Below are positions 6,826 through 14,023 of a stretch of 45,498 bases of DNA, one piece after another. The notes beneath the pieces were generated by a model. It was not told the DNA's origin, did not search any database, and was given only the letters and a program-made list of their open reading frames with translations. The position numbers and the translations under genes were made by a program. Every line of letters begins with the position of its first letter. Positions within the stretch are counted from its first letter, which is position 1. The DNA is from an uncultured Sphingomonas sp. (lineage in GTDB: Bacteria; Pseudomonadota; Alphaproteobacteria; Sphingomonadales; Sphingomonadaceae). The stretch spans positions 1-45,498 of the forward strand of contig CAJYOI010000001.1 in assembly GCA_913776045.1 (NCBI GenBank), given 5' to 3'.

Positions 6826-9021
6826 GTGATCGATGCTGCCGAAGCCGTCCATGCGAAATTCGTCGCGCGCCTGACCTCGGGCGAGCTTCCTGCCGCCACG
6901 CCAGCCGAGGGGCTGACCCGCGAAGACGTCGCCCAGATCTTCCAGAGCCAGGTGTCGAGCCGCCAGCTCGACCGGCTGTCGCGGAAATTGCAGGCGCGGG
7001 GAGAGGGCTTCTACACGATCGGCAGTTCGGGCCACGAAGGCAACGCGCTGGTCGCGCGCGCCAGCCGGCTGACCGACATGGCGTTCCTTCACTATCGCTC
7101 GGCCGCCTTCCAGATCGAGCGGTCGAAGCAGTTGGCAGGGCAAACGCCTGAATGGGACATGCTGCTGAGCTTCGCGGCCAGCGCCGAAGACCCGATCGCC
7201 GGCGGGCGGCACAAGGTTATCGGGTCGAAGCCGCTGTTCATCCCGCCACAGACCAGCACGATCGCCTCGCACTTGCCCAAGGCGGTCGGCGCGGCGTTCA
7301 GCCTGGGCATCGCGCGGCGCATCGGGCTGACCGACACGCCCCTGCCAAGCGACGCGGTCATCATCGCCAGCTTCGGCGATGCATCCGCCAATCACTCGAC
7401 CGCGCAAGGCGCGTTCAACACTGCGGGCTGGGCAGCGCACCAGGGCACGCCGATGCCGATCGTCTTCGTGTGCGAGGACAATGGCATCGGCATATCGACC
7501 GCGACCCCTGCCGGCTGGATCGAGACGCAATTCCACTACCGCGCCGGGCTGCACTACATTCAGTGCGACGGAACCGATCTGGGAAGTGCCTGGGCGGGCG
7601 CGCGCGAAGCGATCGACTACGCGCGCCGCACCCGCCGCCCGGTGTTCCTCCACATGGCGACCGTCCGCCTCTACGGCCACGCCGGCAGCGACATCCAGTC
7701 GGTGTACCGCGCGAAGGCGGCGATCGAGGCGGAGGAAGCGCGCGACCCGCTGCTCAAGACCGCCAGCCTGCTCGTCAAGATGGGCGTGCCCGCGGCCGAC
7801 CTGCTCACGCAGTACGACGTGACCGAGGCCCGCCTGACGCGCGCGGCCGAATTGGCGATCGCGCGGCCGAAGCTGTCGACAGCGAAGGACGTGATGGCGA
7901 GCATCGTGCCGCCGAAGGCCGTCTCCCGCCCCGCGCGCACCGTCACGCCCGACGATCGCGCCGCCCTGTTCGCGCGCGATGCCGGACAGATCGACAAGCC
8001 ACAGCATATGGCCCGTCTCATCAGCTGGGCGCTGGCCGAGCTGATGCTCACCCACCCCGAAATCATCGTCGCGGGCGAAGATGTCGGGCCCAAGGGCGGC
8101 GTGTACAATTGCACCGCGCGCCTCCACGGACGGTTCGGGTCGGCGCGGGTCATCAACACCTTGCTCGACGAACAGGCGATCCTGGGGCTCGCGATCGGCG
8201 CGGCGCACAACGGACTGATCCCGATCCCGGAAATCCAGTTTCTGGCCTATGTCCACAATGCCGAGGACCAGATCCGTGGCGAAGCGGCGACACTCAGCTT
8301 CTTTTCCAACGGCCAGTTTACCAACCCGATGGTCGTGCGGATCGCCGGCCTGCCCTACCAGAAGGGGTTCGGCGGCCATTTCCACAACGACAATTCGCTC
8401 GCCGTCTTCCGCGACGTGCCGGGCGTGGTGCTGGCGGTCCCGTCTACGGGTGCGGACGCGGTCGCGATGCTGCGCGAATGCGTGCGGCTGGCGCGCGAGG
8501 AGGGCCGCGTGGTCGTGTTCGTCGAGCCCATCGCGCTCTACATGACCCGCGACCTGCATGCCGAAGGCGACGGGCTGATGACAGCGACCTATGCGGACGT
8601 CGCGCCGGTGCGGCTGGGCGAGGTCGGTGTGTACGGCGATGGTGCCGACCTGGCGATCGTGACGTACGGCAACGGCGTATTCTTGTCGCGGCAGGCGCAG
8701 TCGGTTCTCGCGGCTGAGGGGGTCGACGTGCGCATAATCGATCTGCGTTGGCTGGCGCCGCTGGCAGAAGACGCCCTGCTGACGGCGGTAGGGGATCGGC
8801 CGGTTCTCATCGTTGACGAGTGTCGGACGACCGGATCGCAGAGCGAGGCGCTGATGGCGTTCTTTGCCGAGCAGCGCCTCGGACGGCAGGTCAGCCGGAT
8901 CGCGGCGGAGGACAGCTTCATCCCGCTCGGCAAGGGCGCGACGCTGACGTTGCCGAGCCGGGACGGGATCGTGGAAGCCGCCCTTACAGCCCTCTCACCT
9001 TCCGGGGAGGAGAAGCAATGA
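6826..9021 (+). CDS. Fused E1 alpha/beta 2-oxoacid dehydrogenase (branched-chain type)
   Basis: At 731 residues this joins the alpha and beta halves of a thiamine-diphosphate-dependent E1 enzyme, which decarboxylates a 2-oxoacid and passes the acyl group to a lipoylated E2. The alpha half (about 1-380) carries GSSGHEGNAL, then FGDASANHS (D at about 185) and VFVCEDNGIGIS, the diphosphate/Mg-binding region. The beta half starts near residue 390 with AEDVGPKGGVYNCTARLHGRF and contains AYVHNAEDQIRGEA, PYQKGFGGHFHNDNS and the C-terminal transketolase-like LAIVTYGNG. The family is best known for branched-chain oxoacids. The usual GDG is GDA here. No E2 or E3 gene lies nearby. The start is GTG, 4 bases after the EVE stop, and the end overlaps the next gene in ATGA. 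The ALDH7 neighbour suggests 2-oxoadipate as an alternative substrate, which is inference. Confidence 0.88.
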   Translation: MIDAAEAVHAKFVARLTSGELPAATPAEGLTREDVAQIFQSQVSSRQLDRLSRKLQARGEGFYTIGSSGHEGNALVARASRLTDMAFLHYRSAAFQIERSKQLAGQTPEWDMLLSFAASAEDPIAGGRHKVIGSKPLFIPPQTSTIASHLPKAVGAAFSLGIARRIGLTDTPLPSDAVIIASFGDASANHSTAQGAFNTAGWAAHQGTPMPIVFVCEDNGIGISTATPAGWIETQFHYRAGLHYIQCDGTDLGSAWAGAREAIDYARRTRRPVFLHMATVRLYGHAGSDIQSVYRAKAAIEAEEARDPLLKTASLLVKMGVPAADLLTQYDVTEARLTRAAELAIARPKLSTAKDVMASIVPPKAVSRPARTVTPDDRAALFARDAGQIDKPQHMARLISWALAELMLTHPEIIVAGEDVGPKGGVYNCTARLHGRFGSARVINTLLDEQAILGLAIGAAHNGLIPIPEIQFLAYVHNAEDQIRGEAATLSFFSNGQFTNPMVVRIAGLPYQKGFGGHFHNDNSLAVFRDVPGVVLAVPSTGADAVAMLRECVRLAREEGRVVVFVEPIALYMTRDLHAEGDGLMTATYADVAPVRLGEVGVYGDGADLAIVTYGNGVFLSRQAQSVLAAEGVDVRIIDLRWLAPLAEDALLTAVGDRPVLIVDECRTTGSQSEALMAFFAEQRLGRQVSRIAAEDSFIPLGKGATLTLPSRDGIVEAALTALSPSGEEKQ

Positions 9022-10016
9022 GCCGTCCCACTGCTCTCGTCGTCGCCCCCGGCCGGGGCAGTTACGGGAAGACCGAACTCGGCTCGCTCGCCCGCGCCGG
9101 CGTCGATCTCTCCATTTACGACGCAATCCGCACCGCCGCCGGCAAGCCCACGCTCACCGAACTCGACCAGGCCGACCGCTTCTCGCCCGGCACCCACCTT
9201 GCCGGCCCCAACGCCGCGCCGCTGATCTATGCCGCGTCGATGGCCGACCGCGCGGCGATAGACTCGAACAGGATCGACGTCGTCGCCGTCACCGGCAATT
9301 CGATGGGCTGGTACACTGCGCTCGCGGCCGCGGGCGCGGTCACGCCCGAGCACGGCTTCCGCATCGCCGACGCGATGGGGATCAATTCGGGGCGCCACGG
9401 CCCGGGAGGCCAGCTTGTGCTTCAGACGCTGGACGACGACTGGCAGCCCGTACCGGGCCTGCGCGACGCGGTGATGGCGCTTGCCGACCGCACCGGTATG
9501 CAGATGTCGATCGACCTCGGCGGCACCATCGTGCTGGCAGGCGACGAGCCGGCGGTGAAGGCGTTCGCCGCCGAAAGCCCCGTCCCCGCCACGCGCCTTG
9601 CCGGACACGGCCCGTTCCACACCGCACTCATGGTCGACAGCAGCGCCGCGGCGATGACCGAACTGCCTTCCGCTTGGTTCGGCAACCCGGACGTTCCGCT
9701 GATCGACGGCACCGGCCGCATCTGGCAGCGCTGGGCGGCTCCCGCCGAGGCGCTGTGGCGCTACACCTTCGCCGCGCAGATCCTCCAGGCCTATGACTTC
9801 GCCCGCACGATCCAGGTCGCGGTGAAGGAATTCGCGCCCGACCACATCATCCTGCTCGGCCCCGGCGAGACTTTGGGCGGCGCGATCGCGCAGGCGCTGC
9901 TCGGCATCCGCTGGCTCGGCATGGCGACCAAGCAGGACTTCGTCGCCCGCCAGCGCGAACACCCCTTCCTGATTTCCATGGCCCGCCCCGACCAACGAAA
10001 GCTCGTGATCCGATGA
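9018..10016 (+). CDS. FabD-like standalone acyltransferase
   Basis: A 332-residue protein of the malonyl-CoA:ACP transacylase fold. I see the nucleophile elbow GNSMG (S95) and the catalytic histidine in GHGPFHTALM (H201), the Ser-His dyad of FabD. A glutamine-containing loop (GPGETLGG) near residue 277 also fits. In FabD an arginine in a RGxxM motif binds the malonyl carboxylate. Here the matching stretch reads FRIADAMGINSG and I see no arginine in that position, so a substrate other than malonyl-CoA is possible. It overlaps both neighbours by ATGA (9018 and 10013), implying coupled translation with the E1 and ALDH genes. A Shine-Dalgarno (GGGGAGGAG) lies upstream. This is unlikely to be the primary fabD, which normally lies with fabG. 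Confidence 0.75.
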   Translation: MSRPTALVVAPGRGSYGKTELGSLARAGVDLSIYDAIRTAAGKPTLTELDQADRFSPGTHLAGPNAAPLIYAASMADRAAIDSNRIDVVAVTGNSMGWYTALAAAGAVTPEHGFRIADAMGINSGRHGPGGQLVLQTLDDDWQPVPGLRDAVMALADRTGMQMSIDLGGTIVLAGDEPAVKAFAAESPVPATRLAGHGPFHTALMVDSSAAAMTELPSAWFGNPDVPLIDGTGRIWQRWAAPAEALWRYTFAAQILQAYDFARTIQVAVKEFAPDHIILLGPGETLGGAIAQALLGIRWLGMATKQDFVARQREHPFLISMARPDQRKLVIR

Positions 10017-11494
10017 CGACCGCACAGGACGTGACGTCCCTTCTCGACCGGCTGGGCGTGCGGCGATCAAGCGGCGGGCTGGAGGCGACGTCGCCGATCG
10101 ACGGCGCGAGCCTGGGCCACGTCGCCGAATGTGCCGACGTCGGCGCGGTGATCGGCCAGGCGGCGGCGGCGTTCGAGCGCTGGCGCCAAGTGCCTGCACC
10201 GCGCCGCGGCGAACTCGTCCGGCGGCTTGGCGAAGTGCTGCGCGAGCATAAGGACGACCTCGGCACCCTGGTCGCGATCGAGGTTGGCAAGGTCACGTCC
10301 GAGGGGCTTGGTGAAGTCCAGGAGATGATCGACATCTGCGACTTCGCGGTCGGTCTGTCGCGGCAATTGCATGGCCTGACAATCGCCACCGAACGATCCG
10401 ATCATCGGATGATGGAAACGTGGCACCCGCTGGGTGTCGTCGGCATCGTCACCGCGTTCAACTTTCCGGTCGCGGTGTGGGCGTGGAATGCCGCGCTCGC
10501 GCTGGTCTGCGGCAACAGCGTGGTTTGGAAGCCGTCGGAAAAGGCGCCGCTGTGTGCGCTCGCGGTGCAGGCGGTGTTCGCCGAAGCGTGCCGGCGGTTC
10601 GGCGATGGCGCGCCCGCCGGCCTATCGGGCCTGGCGATCGGTAATCGCGATGTCGGGCAGATGCTGGTCGACGACACCCGGGTCGCGCTCGTCTCCGCGA
10701 CCGGATCGACCGCGATGGGCCGCGCGGTCGGGCAGCGCGTCGCGGGCCGCTTCGGGCGGTCGCTGCTCGAACTCGGCGGTAACAACGCCGCGATCCTGCG
10801 CCCCTCCGCCGACCTCGACCTCGCGCTGCGCGGCATCGCCTTTGCCGCGATGGGCACTGCGGGACAACGCTGCACGACGCTGCGCCGCCTGTTCGTCGAT
10901 GCCAGCATCTACGACACCTTCGTGCCGCGGCTGAGGGCGGCCTATGCCAGCGTTCGCGTGGGCGACCCGCGGGAGGATGGCGTGCTGATCGGCCCGCTGA
11001 TCGACGAGGAGGCCTGGTACGCGATGGCCGACGCGTTGCAGGCTGCGCACGACATGGGGGGCGTCGTGACCGGCGGCGAGCGGATCGACCGCGCCGGTAC
11101 CTATGTCACGCCCGCGCTGGTCGAGATGCCGGCGCACGACGGGCCGGTGCTGGCCGAAACCTTTGCCCCGATCCTGTATGTCCTCAAAGTCTCCGACCTC
11201 GCCGAAGCGATCGCGCTGAACAACGCCGCGTCCCAGGGACTGTCATCGGCGATCTTCACCAACGACCTGCGCGAGGCGGAAGCGTTCCTCGCCGCCTCCG
11301 ACTGCGGTATCGCCAACGTCAACATCGGCACCTCGGGCGCCGAGATCGGCGGCGCGTTCGGGGGAGAGAAGGAAACCGGCGGCGGGCGCGAGAGCGGGTC
11401 CGACGCGTGGCGCGCATACATGCGCCGCGCGACCAACACGATCAATTACGGGCGAACGCTGCCGCTGGCGCAGGGCGTGACGTTCGATCTGTAA
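10013..11494 (+). CDS. ALDH7-family aldehyde dehydrogenase (aminoadipate-semialdehyde type)
   Basis: The 493-residue protein belongs to the antiquitin/ALDH7 group of NAD(P)-dependent aldehyde dehydrogenases, known for oxidising 2-aminoadipate semialdehyde (piperideine-6-carboxylate) in lysine breakdown. Evidence: the cofactor region FNFPVAVWAWNAALALVCGN and VVWKPSEKAPL, the general base in LLELGGNN (about E253), the catalytic cysteine in GTAGQRCTTLRRLF (C287), and the family's C-terminal stretch GAEIGGAFGGEKETGGGRES followed by TNTINYG. It is the last gene of the operon and overlaps its upstream neighbour by four bases. P. putida AmaB belongs to the same family, but the physiological substrate here is inferred from family membership only. 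Confidence 0.92.
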   Translation: MTTAQDVTSLLDRLGVRRSSGGLEATSPIDGASLGHVAECADVGAVIGQAAAAFERWRQVPAPRRGELVRRLGEVLREHKDDLGTLVAIEVGKVTSEGLGEVQEMIDICDFAVGLSRQLHGLTIATERSDHRMMETWHPLGVVGIVTAFNFPVAVWAWNAALALVCGNSVVWKPSEKAPLCALAVQAVFAEACRRFGDGAPAGLSGLAIGNRDVGQMLVDDTRVALVSATGSTAMGRAVGQRVAGRFGRSLLELGGNNAAILRPSADLDLALRGIAFAAMGTAGQRCTTLRRLFVDASIYDTFVPRLRAAYASVRVGDPREDGVLIGPLIDEEAWYAMADALQAAHDMGGVVTGGERIDRAGTYVTPALVEMPAHDGPVLAETFAPILYVLKVSDLAEAIALNNAASQGLSSAIFTNDLREAEAFLAASDCGIANVNIGTSGAEIGGAFGGEKETGGGRESGSDAWRAYMRRATNTINYGRTLPLAQGVTFDL

Positions 11495-11530
11495 AATTCT
11501 CCCCTGCCAAGGGAGGAATGAGTGGCCCGA

Positions 11531-11564
11531 CAAACAAAAAGCCCTCCCCGTCGCCGGGGAGGGC
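11531..11564 (-). terminator. Rho-independent terminator of the mucR homologue
   Basis: On the minus strand GCCCTCCCCG, loop GCGA and CGGGGAGGGC form a perfect 10-base-pair stem followed by TTTTTGTTTG. It sits 33 bases past the mucR-type stop and 37 bases past the end of the convergent ALDH gene. The stem resembles the end palindromes of the CTCCCC repeat family, which suggests the repeat has been recruited as a terminator. Confidence 0.88.
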
Positions 11565-11596
11565 CTGTCGGCACCCACAAAGAGGACCAGCGGCGA

Positions 11597-12073
11597 TCAG
11601 CCCTCGGCGGGCTTGCGGCCGGGCTTCTTGCCGCCGGCTGGGCGAGTCATGCCGGGCTTGCGGCCCAAGCCGATCTTCTTCGCCATTTCGCGACGGGCAT
11701 TCGAATAGCTTTCGCTGACCATCGGATAGTCCGACTTCAGGCCGAAGCGTTCACGATATTGTTCCGGGGTCAGGCCGTGGCGCGCCAAATGGCGGCGCAG
11801 CGTCTTGTACGGCTTGCCGTCGATCATCGAGATGATGACGTCCTTCGACGCGAGCGACTTGCGCACCGACACCGCCGGCGACTGCGCGGCACCGGTGTCC
11901 GCGATCGGCTCGGCCTCGACGCTACCCGACAGCGAACCCACCGCGTCGTGCATCGCACGCAGGAAGCTCGGCACTTCCTCGGCCGACGCCCGCGTGTTCG
12001 GGTTGGACAACCAGGCGATCGTCAGTTCGGTCGCCAATTCGACCGTGTTCGACATGTCGTTTTCGTCTGCCAT
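11597..12073 (-). CDS. mucR: MucR/Ros family transcriptional regulator, variant zinc site
   Basis: A 158-residue DNA-binding regulator of the Ros/MucR family, which controls exopolysaccharide, motility and cell-cycle genes in alphaproteobacteria. Family stretches are LTIAWLSNPNT (about 17-27), DVIISMIDGKPYKTLRRHL (78-96), HGLTPEQYRERFGL and SDYPMVSESYSNARREMAKK, followed by GLGR and a basic tail ending GRKPAEG. The zinc-finger positions read S82-x2-D85-x9-H95-x3-H99. The first ligand, normally cysteine, is serine, so zinc binding is doubtful. Ros-like proteins that fold without zinc are known in Mesorhizobium loti. A good Shine-Dalgarno (TGGAGGTA) precedes the ATG. The AT-rich upstream region would suit autoregulation, which is inference. 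Confidence 0.9.
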   Translation of the reverse strand: MADENDMSNTVELATELTIAWLSNPNTRASAEEVPSFLRAMHDAVGSLSGSVEAEPIADTGAAQSPAVSVRKSLASKDVIISMIDGKPYKTLRRHLARHGLTPEQYRERFGLKSDYPMVSESYSNARREMAKKIGLGRKPGMTRPAGGKKPGRKPAEG

Positions 12074-12105
12074 CGCGGGGATACCTCCAGATTGAATTTA
12101 ATCGC

Positions 12106-12134
12106 CTAGCAAAGGAAATTCAGTCTCAAGTCAA
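12106..12134 (-). promoter_or_regulatory. Possible promoter of the mucR homologue
   Basis: Read on the minus strand, TTGACT (12134-12129) is followed after 17 bases by TGCTAG (12111-12106), about 33 bases before the start codon at 12073. The -35 match is good and the -10 match is weak. It lies at the edge of an AT-rich island. Confidence 0.35.
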
Positions 12135-12327
12135 GTACAGATCATAAAAACTTCCGCAATTTTTCTATCAGATGGATCGGATTTCTGACTAACCGCCGAT
12201 ATATGACTTCGCCGGCAAAATCGGCACGAGCAAAACATCGGCAGAGTGCTTTGCCGGAAAAATCCTGCAAATTCTGACGTCAAGATGTTGCGCGAGGCGC
12301 AACGACCGCCTAGCGTCTCGCATCGTC
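12135..12327. promoter_or_regulatory. AT-rich divergent intergenic region between mucR and plsY
   Basis: This stretch is clearly richer in A and T than its surroundings, with runs such as CATAAAAAC, CAATTTTTC and GATATATGAC between about 12140 and 12210. Two similar GCCGG-AAAAT motifs occur at about 12211 (GCCGGCAAAATCGGC) and 12253 (GCCGGAAAAATCC). A perfect 7-base-pair hairpin, GTTGCGC-GAG-GCGCAAC, lies at 12287-12303, 24 bases before the plsY start. No ORF of note is present. MucR proteins bind AT-rich DNA, so operators are plausible here. Confidence 0.45.
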
Positions 12328-12948
12328 ATGACAGCACCGGACGTCGAAATTCTGTGGATTGCGCCGGCAGCCGCGCTGCTGATCGGCTATTTCCTCGGAT
12401 CTATTCCCTTCGGCATCATCCTGACCCGGTTGGGCGGCGCCGGCGATCTGCGCCAGATCGGATCGGGCAACATCGGCGCGACCAATGTTCTGCGCACCGG
12501 TCGAAAGGGCCTGGCGGCGGCGACATTGCTGCTCGATGGCCTTAAGGGCTGGCTGGCGGTCGTGATCGTCGCCTGGGCGTTTCCGGGCGAGGCGCAACTG
12601 GCCGCGGCGGGCGCGTTCCTGGGTCATTGCTATCCCATCTGGCTGCGGTTCAACGGCGGCAAGGGCGTCGCGACGCTGATGGGCATCGTGCTGGCGCTCC
12701 ACTGGCCGCTGGGGTTGGTTTATGCGGTCGTCTGGCTGGGGCTGCTCGCCAGTCTGCGCATCTCCTCGGTCGCCGGGATCAGCGCTGCAATCAGCGCGCC
12801 GATCGCGGCAGCGGCGCTCGGACGGTTCGACCTCGTGGCGCTGCTGCTCGCGCTGGCGCTGATCGTGGTGTGGAAGCATCGCGAAAATGTCGAGCGACTG
12901 GTCGCCGGCACCGAACCCCGCATCGGCGGCAGCAAGCGGGTTGGCTGA
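12328..12948 (+). CDS. plsY: Glycerol-3-phosphate acyltransferase PlsY
   Basis: This integral membrane enzyme transfers an acyl group from acyl-phosphate to glycerol 3-phosphate, making lysophosphatidic acid in phospholipid synthesis. The 206 residues match PlsY in length and contain its three motifs: YFLGSIPFG (about 21-29), GSGNIGATNVLR (about 46-57) and FNGGKGVATLMG (about 107-118). Hydrophobic segments around each give five membrane spans. The dprA reading frame overlaps its 3' end, so the two genes are probably co-transcribed. The start ATG at 12328 gives MTAPDVEILWIAP, running straight into the first membrane segment. Confidence 0.96.
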   Translation: MTAPDVEILWIAPAAALLIGYFLGSIPFGIILTRLGGAGDLRQIGSGNIGATNVLRTGRKGLAAATLLLDGLKGWLAVVIVAWAFPGEAQLAAAGAFLGHCYPIWLRFNGGKGVATLMGIVLALHWPLGLVYAVVWLGLLASLRISSVAGISAAISAPIAAAALGRFDLVALLLALALIVVWKHRENVERLVAGTEPRIGGSKRVG

Positions 12949-14023
12949 CGCCGCAACGGTCGCGCGGCTGCGGCTGATCCGGACGCGGGGGATCGGCCCG
13001 GTCACCTACGCCCAGTTGCTCGCCCGCTTCGGCTCCGCTGCCGCCGCGCTGGAGGCATTGCCGACGTTCGCCCGGCGCGGAGGCGGCACCCCGCCGCCGA
13101 TCGCCGACCTGCGCGCGGTGGAACGCGAGATCGCCGAGGTCGCGCGGATCGGTGCGCGCCACCTGTTCATCGACGACCCCGACTATCCCGAATTACTGGC
13201 CGAGATCGAAAGCGCGCCGCCGGTCCTGACGGTGCGCGGCGACATCGCGCTGGCGCAGCGAACTACCGTCGCGATGGTCGGCGCGCGCAATGCCTCGGCC
13301 GCCGCCTGTCGCTTCGCGCGGATGCTGGCGCAGGCGCTAGGCGAGCGCGGGGTAGTCATCGTCTCCGGCCTGGCGCGCGGTATCGACACGCAGGCGCATG
13401 TCGCCAGTCTTGCGACCGGCACCATCGGCGTCATCGCCAGCGGGATCGACATCGCCTTCCCCCCTGAAAACCGCGAGTTGCAGGAAGCGGTGGCGACCCG
13501 CGGGCTGCTGCTCGCCGAACAGCCGCTGGGCGAGGAACCCCGCGCGCGCAACTTCCCCAGCCGCAACCGCATCATCGCCGGCCTGGCGCTGGGGACCGTG
13601 GTGGTCGAGGCCGCACCCAAGTCGGGCTCGCTCATCACCGCGCGGCTGGCGGCGGAGGCGGGGCGCGAAGTGATGGCCGTTCCCGGCAGCCCGCTCGACC
13701 CGCGCGCGCAGGGGTGCAATGCGCTGATCCGCGAAGGTGCGACCCTGGTGCAGACCGCCGACGACATTCTGGAAGCGATCCGCCCGATCGACCCGCGCGC
13801 CGTGCGCAGCACGCGGCATGATTTCGCCGGGCCACCGGCCGACGATGCGACCGATCGTGACCGCCGCACGGTCGGCGACCTGCTTGGCCCGGTGCCGGTG
13901 GCGGTCGACGAACTGATCCGCCTGTCGGGGCTGGCGCCCGCGAGCGTGCAGACCGTGCTGCTGGAGCTCGAACTCGCCGGCCGGCTCGACCGCCATGCCG
14001 GCGGTCGGGTCAGTTACCGCTGA
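12887..14023 (+). CDS. dprA: DNA-processing protein DprA
   Basis: DprA binds single-stranded DNA taken up in transformation and loads RecA. The 378-residue reading frame has a helix-hairpin-helix-like N-terminus (RLRLIRTRGIGPVTYAQLL), the Rossmann core with VGARNASAAACRFA, VSGLARGIDTQAHVA, FPSRNRIIAGLALG and KSGSLITARLAAEAGREV, and a C-terminal winged-helix domain (VDELIRLSGLAPASVQTVLL). The ATG at 12887 overlaps plsY by 62 bases and has GGAAG ten bases upstream. An in-frame TTG at 12941 would give a more family-like N-terminus without the S/P/A-rich leader and overlaps plsY by only 8 bases. The start is therefore uncertain. The 3' end overlaps the convergent membrane-protein gene by 14 bases. 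Confidence 0.93.
   Translation: MSSDWSPAPNPASAAASGLADAATVARLRLIRTRGIGPVTYAQLLARFGSAAAALEALPTFARRGGGTPPPIADLRAVEREIAEVARIGARHLFIDDPDYPELLAEIESAPPVLTVRGDIALAQRTTVAMVGARNASAAACRFARMLAQALGERGVVIVSGLARGIDTQAHVASLATGTIGVIASGIDIAFPPENRELQEAVATRGLLLAEQPLGEEPRARNFPSRNRIIAGLALGTVVVEAAPKSGSLITARLAAEAGREVMAVPGSPLDPRAQGCNALIREGATLVQTADDILEAIRPIDPRAVRSTRHDFAGPPADDATDRDRRTVGDLLGPVPVAVDELIRLSGLAPASVQTVLLELELAGRLDRHAGGRVSYR

Noticed and set aside
6799-8559. A 586-codon open frame on the minus strand opposite the E1 gene
   Set aside because: It has the Arg/Ala/Asp/His-rich composition of an antisense frame in GC-rich DNA and no domain motif, while the plus strand encodes an unmistakable enzyme.
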